Origin: Pleodorina starrii
Taxonomy: Eukaryota > Chlorophyta > Chlorophyceae > Chlamydomonadales > Volvocaceae
Assembly (NCBI GenBank): GCA_030267565.1
Contig: BRXU01000006.1
Span: forward strand, 3,088,001-3,152,000
Reading direction: 5' to 3'
Length of the DNA: 64,000 bases
Notes under the pieces: model-generated
Database searches by the model: none
What the model was told of the DNA's origin: nothing
Seen by the model: only the letters and a program-made list of their open reading frames with translations
Made by a program: the position numbers and the translations under genes
Shown here: positions 20,801 through 31,373 of the stretch, in pieces
How the letters are laid out: each line of letters opens with the position of its first letter
Numbering within the stretch: the stretch's first letter is position 1

Positions 20801-22597
20801 GAGGAACGGCCGCAGTGAAGCACTAGTGAACAAGTAGAGTAATGGATGTGGGACAAAGCCATGGTTACGGGTCCTCTACTCCTCTTAGTGCCACACAGCG
20901 CCACCTGGAGGGACGCCACTCCCCCAGCCCGCAAGACTCCCGAGTCGCACCTGACCCCCTGCCGCTGCTGCTGCGGCGGCGCTTCCCCACCGCCGCCCTC
21001 CTCGTCGCTGTCCAAACCGCTGAAGCTGAGCCCACCGCCCAAGCCGCCGCCGGCCCCTGCCTTCGAGCCCACCGCCGCCGCCGCCGCCGCCGAATTGCTT
21101 CTCGGCGCCGCGCCCTGCCTCGGACTCCCAGTGAAGCCGCTCCCAGACGCTCCCGATCCAAGTCCCACCTTGGCCGGCCCTGGCCCGGCTGTCCCAGCTC
21201 GGCTTCCCGCACCCCCCGGGCAGCCCGGACCCGGCCGGGAGGGACCCGCCGCCGCGCCCGGGCCGGGGACCAGCGCGGAGGAGGAGGGCGGCCGCGGGAG
21301 CGCCGAGGTGGCTACGGCGGCGGCTGGCGTGGGAATGAAGGCGCCGGCCGAGGCTGTGATGTGGGTTACGGGCAGGTGGACGCTGGTGGAGCGTACCAGG
21401 CCTGCGGTTTGGGTTGGCGGGGCACCTGGTGCTGCTGGCTGGCAGGTCGGCACAGGCAGCGACATGGATGCGGGGAGCGGTGCAGGGAGCGGCGGGGAGG
21501 AGCGGTGCGCTGCGGGCGGCCGGAGTGCTGCGCCGGGTGCGGGCTCGGTCGGGCTGCTGTGGAGCCTGGCGGCCTCGTCGGGCGACCTGAGGAAGACGTG
21601 CGTCGGAAAGAGTAAGGCCTTTGCAGGAATGACTTCAGGCTCGTGGCGGGGCGTGCGGGAAAACCTTACCCATCGAGGAGCATGGGCAGCATGGCGTCCA
21701 CAAAGTCGTTGTCCTCAAGTCCAAACACAAGCCCATCCTGATGTCCATCGAGAGTGTCCGAGAAATCAATGCTGGTGAGGAAAGGCGCCTGCAAGCAGCC
21801 CTCGGTGTCATCGTACTGGGGGTCGGACAGGCCCTCACGCTACGTTGTTACAGACCTCGGAAGCATCGGCACCATTCATATTTGACCGAGATCTCTTGTA
21901 AGGACGTAATACATCTTCCGGCGAAAACATGCTGGCACCTGCCGGATTTATGCCAAGCTTATTTCATGCGGTATTGAGAAGGCCGAGTCATTTAAATGCG
22001 CCTAGAGACACAATCATTGTCCGTTTACATTTAACAGGGCGAAAATAATGTCGCCAGAGCAGTTTCAGCTCAAGTTCTGGACCAACTGTTCAAATTTAAC
22101 TTGACAGCGGTGGAGTATCCTAAGCACATATCATTTGCGAAGCTTAAGGGTAATGGTGCAATAAGCAAATACGCAAGTGAGCCCCTGTGTTCACTCGGTA
22201 CCTGCTGGCGATGGCGGTTGGCAACCGTTCTAACTGCAGGCCTAGTCGGCCGACCGCCGAAGTCACAATATTCAGAAGATCCGCACCATTCATCAAACGT
22301 TTGATAACTTTTGTCGCGCGTATGATCAGGTGTGTGCAGCGCGGCGTGTTTTGGGCCTTGAGAAGTGCGCGTTCGTTACCTCCCGAAAGGTTGCCGTACG
22401 TATGCCGCCCGCTCGAGAAGGCTCGACAGACGTGTCAGCCTGAAGGCAATGGCACGGTAACTTGACAAGGACATAAAAATCATGGACAGCGCCGCTTGCG
22501 CGTCCCTTGCCATGTTTGAGACCTGGGAAGCAAACGCGGCACCGAAAGGCCACCGTGTCAGTAACTCAAAGCCATCAACGTCCTGTGATAATTTCAT
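14869..22597 (-). CDS. Large SET-like domain protein with C-terminal coiled coil
   Basis: Exons 2-13 are 21839-21670, 21586-20951, 20737-20302, 19773-19629, 19236-19163, 18900-18811, 18411-18311, 18066-17943, 17566-17255, 16954-16880, 16476-15455 and 14962-14869; all phases agree (1,092 residues). Exon 1 (22597-22380) is provisional and needs a linking exon. From exon 2: an acidic start, an Ala/Gly/Pro-rich region to ~414, then a divergent SET fold at ~415-720. It shows LPEGALLGAYTGEL, ANAPKFWGACAS and DCNCRAYRD where NHSCxPNC is expected, and EGEEVLLRWDDDD at the end. A ~90-residue Gly/Ala insert interrupts it. A coiled coil and Gln-rich tract follow. The family methylates lysines. The usual catalytic Asn-His is not evident, so activity is doubtful. 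The intron after exon 9 has a GC donor. Confidence 0.7.
16105..16254. repeat. 150-base block identical to 11238-11387
   Basis: Partner of the block in the downstream coiled-coil copy; it lies in exon 12 of the SET-like gene. Confidence 0.9.
16822..16847. repeat. (CCAT)n tetranucleotide repeat in an intron
   Basis: CATCCATCCATCC run in the intron between exons 11 and 12 of the SET-like gene. The same unit recurs at 37061, 41739 and 50041. Confidence 0.85.
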
Positions 22598-23477
22598 CAA
22601 GTGCAGTTGAAGAAGGCCATTAAATGGCCATACACTGGTCCCAGTTACAGTCCAGGGTTGTTAGACAACACCCGGGTACATGCACATGCAGTGCACCTCA
22701 CATACAAACACCGAAGCACTCGATGACACGAAGGCGCACGGTGCCCTATGTGCCCCGAACAACGGCAACCCGTCAAACGGTAGCGATCCCCAAGCCCCCA
22801 GCGTTGGCATTGGCACTCTCACGAACCCACAAGTGAAGCCAAGTAATGCCCTTTGATCCTTTCCGCCGCACGCCGACATCCATCAAGCGCATACAGCTCC
22901 AACGGCAAGTGGAGCACGCACACACGCCCCGGCTCCGGAACTCCCATGGCTATGGCTATAGGGGCGCCGGCGGATCTCCGGTGTCAGCACATCAGACATC
23001 TTGTCCCCTGCCCGTGCAACCAAGAGCCGCCTTTTGAGAGCACCAACAAGCCTCATGGCGGCGCTTCATTGCACCTCTCCCAGTGTCCCAGATCATTATC
23101 GATTGTGTAGGCCCCCCGCGGGCGAACATCGCACAGGAGCATCCCTCCGCCGTCGTCGCCTTCGGGCCACGACCAAGCCGCCCTGCCTGTTTGCCGCGCC
23201 TGCGCTTCTCTCCACGTCCCCACGCATCCACCGACGGATCCAACCCGCCCGCGGCCGCCATGCGCCCCGCCTCCCGACCCGCCGCCGCCCTCCACACAAA
23301 GCCAAGCTTAGCTCCCGCCACGCAACCCAGCACCACCTGTCGGCGAAACGAACCGAACCCCAGCCGGCTGCCTTTCTTGGCGCGCGCCCTCATCACACCG
23401 TCGCCCCTCGTCAACCCAACGTGCAATCATGCCTGCAGCGTGCAGTGCGCGACCGCCAGTCGTGCGTGTCACGACCG
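22598..23477. other. Intergenic: SET gene 5' flank
   Basis: The stretch lies between the provisional first exon of the SET-like gene and the stop codon of the 150-residue protein gene. Frames are Pro/Arg-rich shadows on both strands. No motif was recognised. Confidence 0.45.
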
Positions 23478-24406
23478 CTACTCTTGCGTCACGGCGCTCC
23501 GGGCCACCTTAATGATGACCCAGATGAGCGCCACATCCGCCACCGCGAAGATCAGAGTCGCGAGACGCCGGTTGGCCAGTAACCCGTCCAGGGCCCCGAT
23601 CAGCGCGCCTGTTCAGGGTCAGTACGTCCAGTCGGGAGCGGTGGCTGGTTGGGGCAAGGGCAAAACTGGATGTGGGTCACGTCTGAAACGGACAGGCAAC
23701 AGGAAATGCAGGCATGGCGCTGGATATCCCAGATCCCGTGCACGGGCTGGGGATCCCGGTCGGTCGGATGCCATGAAGTACGCCCTGAACCCAGTCGGGC
23801 TGGCACGGCGTGCTTCCTTCTTCGTTCGGCGGCTCCCTCATCCCACCCGCACGCAACATCTGCCTCCCGTTTTCAGTAGGCGGCACCAGCTCCAGTCCAC
23901 GCAGCTGATGTGGGTCATGCCTGATGCCCCTTGACCCAAATGCCAGTTTGGTCCTGGCGTTGCAGAGGCAGAAGTACGACCCGGCTCGTCGACTTCCGAG
24001 CGCCCGCCGGCCCTTCCAAGCTGACAGTCCCTTGCATGTCCCCTGGCGCCTCCCATTCCTCTGGCTGTTTGTCCTGTGTCTCACCGGCGCGTTCCTCGCC
24101 CAGGACCTGTCGCAAGCTGGCAAGGCCGCCCTCCCCCAGAACATCCTTTGCCGTCGTCGCTTCAGACTTTATGGTCTGGAGCAGAGCCTCTTTGGCAAGG
24201 TCCGCGGTTGACTTGGTTGATGGCGCTGGCGTCGCGCTCGGCTCTTCGGATGAAACAGCACCAGGGCCTTCTTTTAGGTCTGCCCCAGCCTTGACAACCG
24301 TTGTAATTCTGGGTGTATTTTGGAAAAAGACTCGCGCAGGAAGACGAATAGGACGGCCGTGGTTGCAAACTTTCCAGGCATGCACCCTCCCAGCCGATAG
24401 ATTCAT
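23478..24406 (-). CDS. Probable organelle-targeted single-helix membrane protein, 150 residues
   Basis: Two exons, 24406-24085 and 23608-23478, are joined through a GCCG|GTGAGA donor and a CTGAACAG acceptor in correct phase. The first ~45 residues are Arg/Ala/Ser/Val-rich with one Glu at most (MNLSAGRVHAWKVCNHGRPI...), like a chloroplast or mitochondrial presequence. A Pro/Ser/Glu linker and an amphipathic region (ADLAKEALLQTIKSEA, GLASLRQVLGEERAG) follow, then a C-terminal hydrophobic helix, LATLIFAVADVALIWVIIKV. I do not recognise the family. A degraded copy of the exon-1 end lies upstream at 24921-24970. Confidence 0.65.
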
Positions 24407-25656
24407 TTCAACGCAGTATCAGAATTGTGTTCCAGGATAAGGAATTTTAGAGATTATGCAATTGCATCAATCAACCATTGCGCCTCAGAGCTGCTCTGAA
24501 CTTGAACACTCCATCGCTCCGAAGTCACAATCGTACTGCAACAACACGTACTCACATTGTCAAGGGCAAGCAGCATTTTATATAACGTGCACGGGCATGT
24601 GCTGGTGGTATGACTACAAGCGGCGTCGGCTTCCTCGTGGGAAGCAGTGGACATGGCAGAGCCTGCTGCCACGGTACGGGTCGGGGCATTCGTATGGCAG
24701 CGACCGAAGCAGCCACTGCGGGCTGTGCCCCAGCCGGTTACATACATCTTCTGCACGAGCACGCGCATCCTGTGGTGTGAAGCCCTGGAAAGCTGGACAA
24801 ACTGGGCACCACCGGGTGCGTGGCAGGAGCGCAGTGACGGGGTACCTAGCGACGCAGCAGCCATCGACGTCGCGAACACGCAAGTCGCTCCTTCCCCTGG
24901 CAATATACGGTACCTCGTGACTCGCCAGCGCGTTCCTGGCCCAGGATCTGTCGCACGCTTCCAAGGCCGGCTCTCCACCCTCCGCCCCTTTAATCGGACC
25001 TAATCGGACCGTCGTCGCCTCAGCAGCCGTATTAGGTCTGGAAGACTGGAATAAGGGCTCTTTGACCCTTTGAAAATCCTGGTACAGTATGCTCGACAAG
25101 ATCAACAAAAGCGGGCGGTGTGAGGCGGCAACGGCAACAGCAACAGCAGTCAGCGGAGACGCCTGGCGGTCGTTTTCAAATGCACCTACAAGAACTCAAG
25201 AAGACGGCGCGATTTTCAGCGCCTTGGCCACCTAGACGATCAAGGGGTGAAAAACGCCAGCAGCGAGTATACAAAAGTTTACCTCTATGTAGCGCGCATG
25301 GTAATTTTTTTACCTCTAAAAAGATTCATTCTCGCGGGCGGATCAAATCCGCCGAGTGCGACCCACGGGACACTCCCGGCCGAGGCTCCCGATGACGCGG
25401 CCCCTCAAGACGTCCTGCGGCTTCCGGATCCACCCGCCTTACGGACTGCCGCCCGGTCTCACACCACCGCGCCCCTTCGCGACATCCTTCAAAACCCAAC
25501 CAAAAGGCTGTAACCGGTGTATAACCAAAAGTTGCCATAGCAATAGACAGAACAGCAGGCCGACCGGTCGGCCGGCCGTTTGTTCTCTTTAGCGCTCGGC
25601 CCCTGACTTTTCCGGCCTTTCCGGCGACCAATCTAAACCCTTACCTATCTCGGTGT
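24407..25656. other. Intergenic between divergent genes
   Basis: This is the shared upstream region of the 150-residue protein gene (minus) and the senescence-domain gene (plus). It contains a duplicated exon fragment at 24921-24970. A minus-strand frame at about 25108-24614 covers that fragment in another frame and has no ATG at its start; I do not support it as a gene. Confidence 0.45.
24921..24970 (-). pseudogene. Duplicated fragment of the 150-residue protein gene, exon 1 end
   Basis: Fifty bases match 24081-24130 at 42 positions and would encode GLGSVRQILGQERAG against GLASLRQVLGEERAG. The splice donor GTGAG of the intact gene is GCGAG here, and a stop lies a few codons upstream in the same frame, so this is probably a decayed partial duplication. 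Confidence 0.55.
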
Positions 25657-28600
25657 ATGCCTCTGTTAATCCCGCGCCCGTTCGGCGGCAGTCCGTATCC
25701 CGGAGGAGACCCGCATCCGCAGCGCCGAGGCGACGAAGCGGTGAGCGCGTCCGCGCAGCGCCGACCACAGCAGCAGCGGTCGCCTGAAGGGGCCACCTGG
25801 CGAACTGCCGTTGGTACACTCTTCAGCGGTGCCAGCAGCAAGAGCAGCAGCACCAACAGCAGCAGTGATCCCGTCACAACTGGCAAGCCGCCATCGCGCG
25901 GACCTGAGAGCCTTACCGAAGGGCCGCCCGGCTCCGAAACCTCCGGCCGCTTCGTAAGCGGAATGACCGCTCGCGGCGCCGGCGGCGCCCCCTGGCCAGC
26001 CGCTGCTGGCGACGGGCGTGGCCTCGGCGGCGGCGGGAGCGGCGGTGGTCTCGGAGCGGCGGCGGCGCAGCGGCAGGTAGAGCCGTCGGCGCCGCCGCTG
26101 CCGGCGGGCCTCTACTCCTTCGAGGTCCTCAATGAGCAAGCGCAGCGGCAACAGGGCGCGCCGCACCATCATCACCACTACCGCTGGCGCGGCGATGATG
26201 ACCCACGGGTCGGCGCGCCGCCCGGCGCGACGCTGCTGCGCCGCGGCGCCGCCGGCGTCCCCGGCGGCTTGGGCGGCAGCAACCTCCTGACGCCAGCCGC
26301 CGGCTCGCCGCCGGAGGCGGTTTCGGGGCTTCTGGGCCGCATGGGCGGCTGGCTTGGCGGCCTAACGCGCGGCGTTGGCGGCGGCGGCGCCGCCGCCGCC
26401 GGCCGGGCGGCCGGCGCGAGGAGCAACGGCGGCGGAGGCTACGAGGGTCCGGACGCCGGTGTGGTTTCGGAGGACGGTCGGGAGATTATGGAGCGGATGC
26501 GGGTGAGTGAGTGGTTGGGCCGGGGGAGCGCTGTCTGTCTCTGTCTCTCGTGCGCACACGTGCGAGCCCCCGGATAGGCGAGGGCTTCGGAGGAAGCCAG
26601 CCAGCGACAGCTGCTGTTTTTTTATCTGAGGCCAAGGCGGCGCGAGTTTGGCGGCCCATGAGTCCAGACCCCAAAGGAGCGCCTTGCGAGTCGTCGTGTG
26701 CTGCCATGCCCTCATGGGGGCCACAACACCAACGCCCACGCCCTCGCCCTTTCACTGAAGGTTGAGCAGAATGGGCACCTTATTAGTCCCTCTCCTTCCC
26801 CCTTCTCTGCAAATGGATCTTTCTGGATCCTTCTGGATCCTCCTCTGGATCCTGGATCCCTTTTTCGTGCCGCTGCGCGCGCTGTTCCCGCCGTATGTCT
26901 CGACGGGCACCGACCCGCGGGTCGCCCACCCCCCGCCATTGATTGCCCGATCACCAGGACATCCTGATGGCGGACTCGTCGCTCTTCAAGGCGAGTCTGG
27001 ACCACCGGGTGGTTTGGGGTTTTAGGGTTTTAGGGTTTTAACCTTTATTAAACTTGAACCGCAGCAAAGTGGGCGAACAGTACCGAAGTAGAGGAATGGA
27101 GCCGCCGGGCGGGTGGCCCGGGGGTGGCCTTGATTTTGGCCGTCTCGTCGGGGGGCAGCGGGCTCCCCGGGGAGCGTGTGGAGGGCGGTGGTCAGTCGGC
27201 CCGTGGTGGCTGGCGGGGCAGGATTGGGAGCTCAGGACCGAATGCGTCGTCGGCTGCCCTCCGTGGCCGTTACAGGGTTTTGAGCTGGTGGTATTTAGAC
27301 CGCCTGACACCGCCTGACACTGCCGGACACTGCCCGCCTGCCTGCCTGCCTTTGGATCAAACGGCGTGATGGCACTAAAACTAATTGAGCGCAAAGGCGG
27401 CTGTTGTTCTCATCAGGTTGAGGAGGGCAGCGGGCGAGTGGAGTGCCTGGTGGATGGCGACGCTGTGCGACTGAGGCTGCGGCAGTGGCAGCGGGAGGGG
27501 CAGCGGGAGGGGCAACGGCAGCGCCAGGGCGGTAAGCAGGCGGAGGAGGAGGAGAAGAAGGAGTCGTATGGCGGCTACGGTGGTACGGCGGGTACGGCAT
27601 CTGAGAGCGAGGGCTTCGTCGTGCTGATGCAGGTGCGTGGCGTGCCAGGTACGGCGCCGTACGGGGCATTTGGCATTGGGCGCCATCCGCCGTTGTTGGT
27701 ATTTGTGTTGTTGCTGTTGTCATCTTCTTTTGTCACATGAGTGGGGGCCTTGTGGTGGCCTCTTACTTCAAACAATGTACGACAACTGCTGCCGTACAAC
27801 ACGTGCACTCTTCCCCTTCTCCGTGCACGACGACGACCCACATCGTCCGCTCCGCTGCTCACCTCACCTCAGGTGGGCGACCTGCCCTCCCTGGAGCTCA
27901 ACCCCCCGGGGGGCGCCCCACCGCTGCCCTTCCTACGCGCCGCACCCGGCGTCTACACCTTCCGGTGCCCGCCCGGGCAGTCCCTGGAGCTCAACCACCA
28001 ACGGAACCGCGGCGGAAGCGGCGGCGGCGGCGGCGGCGGTGGTCCTCCCGCCTGGCCGGTGCCCGGCGCCGCAGCCGCCGCCGGCGGCGGCAGTGACGTC
28101 AGCGAAGGCGACTCGGGCGGGGACAGCGACGGCGGCAGTAGCGGTGGCGGCGGTGGTGGCGGCGGTGGTGGCGGAGGTTATTACTTCTGCTTGACGGTGT
28201 CGCCGACGGTGTGCGACAGCTGCAGTCTGGATCAGCTGGATGCCGTACTGGCGTCGTACACCCGGTTCAGGTACGGCGCGTGGGTGTGGCGGGAGGGGTT
28301 AGGGAGGGGCATCTTGCGGTGTTCGTTGTTTCTGCCGTGTTCGTGCCGTGGCGCGTGGCTTACCGTATCTCGTGTGGGCGGCTGGTGGGGGGTCCTGGAC
28401 TGTGGCGGGTGGTGGGGATGTGCTCGATCGGTGGGCATGAAGAACTTGAAGGGACAGAGACGGAGCTTGGAGGGGTTGTGGATGTGTCCACGGTCGGACG
28501 GACGTGAGTGCGTTTGCGCTGCGGCTCATGCGCTCATCCCTCCATCCGCTGTTCCGCTCACTCCTTGCTGAGGAAAACAGACAAACTAAACCTCGCGACG

Positions 28601-30851
28601 CTTGGCTCTCCGTCCGCCGCGCCGCAGTCGCCAGCCAGAGGGGCCGTACGCACTGCCCAGGGGAGACCGCGGCGCCGCCGCCGCCAGCGCCGCCGGCGGC
28701 GCGGCCGCCGCCAAACCCGGCAAGTTCGGCGCCGTCAAAGCTGGCGCCGCCACCGTCGGAACAAAGGCGTATCAGCTGCTCACCGGCAGCGGGGGTGCTA
28801 CCGCCGCCGCTCCCGCCGGGGCCGTCGAGTACGGCACATCTGTGGGGTCGATGTCGTACGGTACGACGACGCTGTACCCGACCGTGCCGACGTGGCCGTC
28901 AGACGATGTGCGGTTCTACGAGGGCCGCGGCGCCGCGGCCGCGGCCACTGGCGGCGGTGGCGGAGCCGGCGCCGTTGTGGCGGCGGCGCCTCCGCCGGCG
29001 GTCGCCTCCGCCGCCGCATCGGCGGCGTGGGCGGCGTTGGCATCCGCCGCAGCGGCGCCGGAGGGCGCGGCGCGGCTGGCGACGCGCGTGGTGGAGGCGG
29101 CGAGGGCGGTGGGCGAGGCGGTGGTGGCGGCGGCGCACTCCCTGGCGTACGACATCCGGCGACGGGTATGTCGCACAGCTACTGAACTGTTAATTCCAAA
29201 TATCAATTGAGACAGGCGTATCCCATGATTCTTTTTTGTTTGCAAAACCGCTGTCATGGCGTATGTGCCCTCAACGTGCGATGGATGTGGCGACGTTGTC
29301 GTACCCTGTCGTACCGCAACCGACAGGCCGACGATGTGGCCCGCCGAGCGCCGGCGCCGGCAGCTGGCGGCGGCCGCGCGGCGACGCTGCTGCCCCTTCG
29401 CCTGGCGGTGGTGGCGATGTGGCTGCTGGCGCGTGCGGCGGCGGTGGCGGTGGGCGTGGCGACGGAGGTGCTGGCAGGTGCGCATATGGGGGACTCGGGG
29501 AGTCGACTGGGAAGAGAGGGCACGGGTACCAGATGCACTCTTTGGGAGAGTGAGTCCGCTGCGGAAGGTGCGCTGGGTGGAAACAGAGTTTGTGTCTTTT
29601 GGGGTTTGAATATGGGGTGAAGATGGGTGGGTGAGAGATGGTAGCCTGGTAAGGCTACTTGCCAGACTCCTTCCACTGGAGAATTCACGCAGTAATGATA
29701 TTTCATGCGTTTCATGATGTCGTACTAGTAGCGTATATAGAGTCGTGACATTCAAATGTTGGCATCCATTGCTTGCCGTGTTTACGGCGCGCACCTGTGC
29801 CGGAGTGGTCTAACGGGTGGGTCTCAAGCGTTGAGAATGAGCTTTCCCATAGCGAAAGCTGCGTGAGTTCGAACCTCACCGGGTGCACTCCTTTTCTCGA
29901 TGTGTCTCATCCCAACCGATGCAGCTTATACCACTGCTGACAGGCTGCTGACACTAAATTCCCAACCCGACGCAACTGTACACCCGCAGCCACGGGCGCC
30001 GTGGCTGCCGAGTTTGTCCTCTTCAGCGGTGCACTGCTGGCCAAATGGCTGCCGCTCATGAACCACCCACCAGCGGGCCGGCGCGGCGGCGGTTTTGGTG
30101 GCGACGCGCGGATCGCGTACTTGGGTGGTGGAGGCGGCAACGGCGGCGGCGGCTGGGGTTTGGTGCCCGGCGCGTTCGCGGTGCTCGGAGCTCCGAGCCA
30201 CCTGGCACGCACGATGACGGGTACGGCGCTGCTTGTGTACGGTGAGTACGGCGATCAGGGGGGCCTTGCACGAAATCCCACATGCCGGATGATGCCACAC
30301 AAAGCGGACCAGATCTGACATTCGACGCGCGACCCCATTCTGACGTCCGGGTACGATACCCCCTCGATCGTCATTCTTACCGGCGGACTCCATCCATGCG
30401 CCCCTTCTTTTTCTTGCTACTGCCCGATTGTTCCTCAACAACAGCGCGTGCTCCCTCCACTGCCCCGCCGCCTGTAGGCGAGCTCCACGGCAGCCTGGAA
30501 GAGGCGGCCCGGGTGCTGCTGGCGGCGCTGGCGGACGCGGCCAGCGAGCTGGCGGCGTACGCGGGCGGGCGCGAGGCGGCGGGACTGACCCGTGGGTCAC
30601 TGGAGGCGATGGGCTACGCCCTCGACGCGCTCACGGGTAAGGTACCGGGTACCCAGCACCCCACCGTGTTGGTGTTTCCTTTGCTCTAGGAGTTTGAATC
30701 ACGCACACTTTTCCCCGGGGGGCTTCCCGCAGGCGTGCGCAAGGTGGGGCTGCGGGCCGTGGCTCGAGAGTACCAGCGACGCCAGGCGGCAGCGGTGCTG
30801 GCGCCGCCGCCGCCGCCACCGTCGCAGTCCAAGCTGCGCCGCCGCCGCTGA
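25657..30851 (+). CDS. Senescence/spartin-domain protein (ERD7-like)
   Basis: Nine exons, 25657-26502, 26958-27008, 27417-27632, 27873-28270, 28628-29165, 29327-29477, 29990-30241, 30478-30636 and 30733-30851, join in phase to 909 residues. The middle part, with DILMADSSLFKASL, VGDLPSLELNPPG, YYFCLTVSP and LDQLDAVLASYTRF, matches the N-terminal module of plant ERD7-type proteins. Exons 5-9 (SDDVRFYEG, VGEAVVAAAHSL, AEFVLFSGALLAKW, VRKVGLRAVAREY) fit the helical senescence domain. Plant and animal relatives bind lipids, lipid droplets or endosomal membranes and are induced by dehydration and ageing. Long Gly/Ala/Pro runs and a His run in exon 1 are typical of volvocine proteins. A tRNA gene sits in intron 6. 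Confidence 0.8.
26200..26211. repeat. GACCCACGGGTC palindrome in coding exon
   Basis: It lies in exon 1 of the ERD7-like gene, coding the Asp-Asp-Pro-Arg-Val stretch. A second perfect copy, GACCCGCGGGTC, is at 26912-26923 in intron 1, and a third, GACCCGTGGGTC, at 30587-30598 in exon 8. Confidence 0.8.
27016..27042 (+). repeat. Interstitial telomere-like TTTTAGGG repeat
   Basis: About two and a half TTTTAGGG units just inside intron 2 of the ERD7-like gene, the Chlamydomonas-type telomere unit. Confidence 0.8.
29791..29887 (+). tRNA. trnL-CAA: tRNA-Leu(CAA) with a short intron
   Basis: A seven-pair acceptor stem (GCACCTG with CGGGTGC, one G-T), discriminator A at 29887, D stem CCG/CGG, anticodon loop CTCAAG with CAA at 29825-29827, a long variable arm, and T arm GTGAG-TTCGAAC-CTCAC. 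About 15 extra bases after position 37 contain TTGAGA, which can pair with the anticodon, the usual arrangement of a pre-tRNA intron in tRNA-Leu(CAA). A TTTT terminator follows at about 29893. One T-T mismatch closes the anticodon stem. A long variable arm plus A73 favours Leu over Ser. The gene lies on the sense strand within intron 6 of the ERD7-like gene. Confidence 0.85.
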
Positions 30852-31373
30852 GGAGGAGGATATTTCCGTACATGCCGTCAACATGTCGAGCTAGCCTCAG
30901 CACTTACCTGCGCGTCCCTTTGATGCCTGGAGATGTCGTATCTTTTTCGTTGTAGGTGTTGTTGTTATTCTGTTGTTACATGCTGGGGGCGCTCCAGGCC
31001 CGAGATAAGGCCGTGCGACAGGCCACGTTGTTTGGCAGCGCTGGGAGAGAACTAGGGTGCCAAGCCGAGCCGCAAGGGCGTGCACGGCTGGCTGCTTGAC
31101 TGCAATCCTCGAAGATGTGGGTCGAGCGCGGGTGCCGGTTACTAAGCGCTGGGTGGTTGGGGTTATGGGTGTGGATTCGGGCCCCGATGCAAACGGCACT
31201 GCAAGATGCGCTGATGCACCACAGGGGCTGGTTGCGACGGATGCTGGCAGGCAGTTGTTGGATGGGGTGTTTGTGGTCATGGATGCGTAACATCGGATGC
31301 ATACCCAGAGTTCGGGAGGTTGGATCCTGGAACCGCCCGGTTGCCAGTGCGCCATGGTGCCGCGGGAATGGGT
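30852..31373. other. Intergenic between convergent genes
   Basis: The stretch lies between the stop of the ERD7-like gene (plus) and the stop of the small gene (minus), so it should hold both 3' untranslated regions. No further gene was recognised. Confidence 0.5.

Noticed and set aside
20842..21778. Two long plus-strand frames
   Set aside because: They are the antisense of SET-gene exons 2 and 3, which are linked by in-phase splice sites.
24614..25108. Minus-strand frame of about 164 codons with several Cys residues
   Set aside because: It has no ATG at its start and overlaps the duplicated exon fragment in a different frame from the real gene; no motif.
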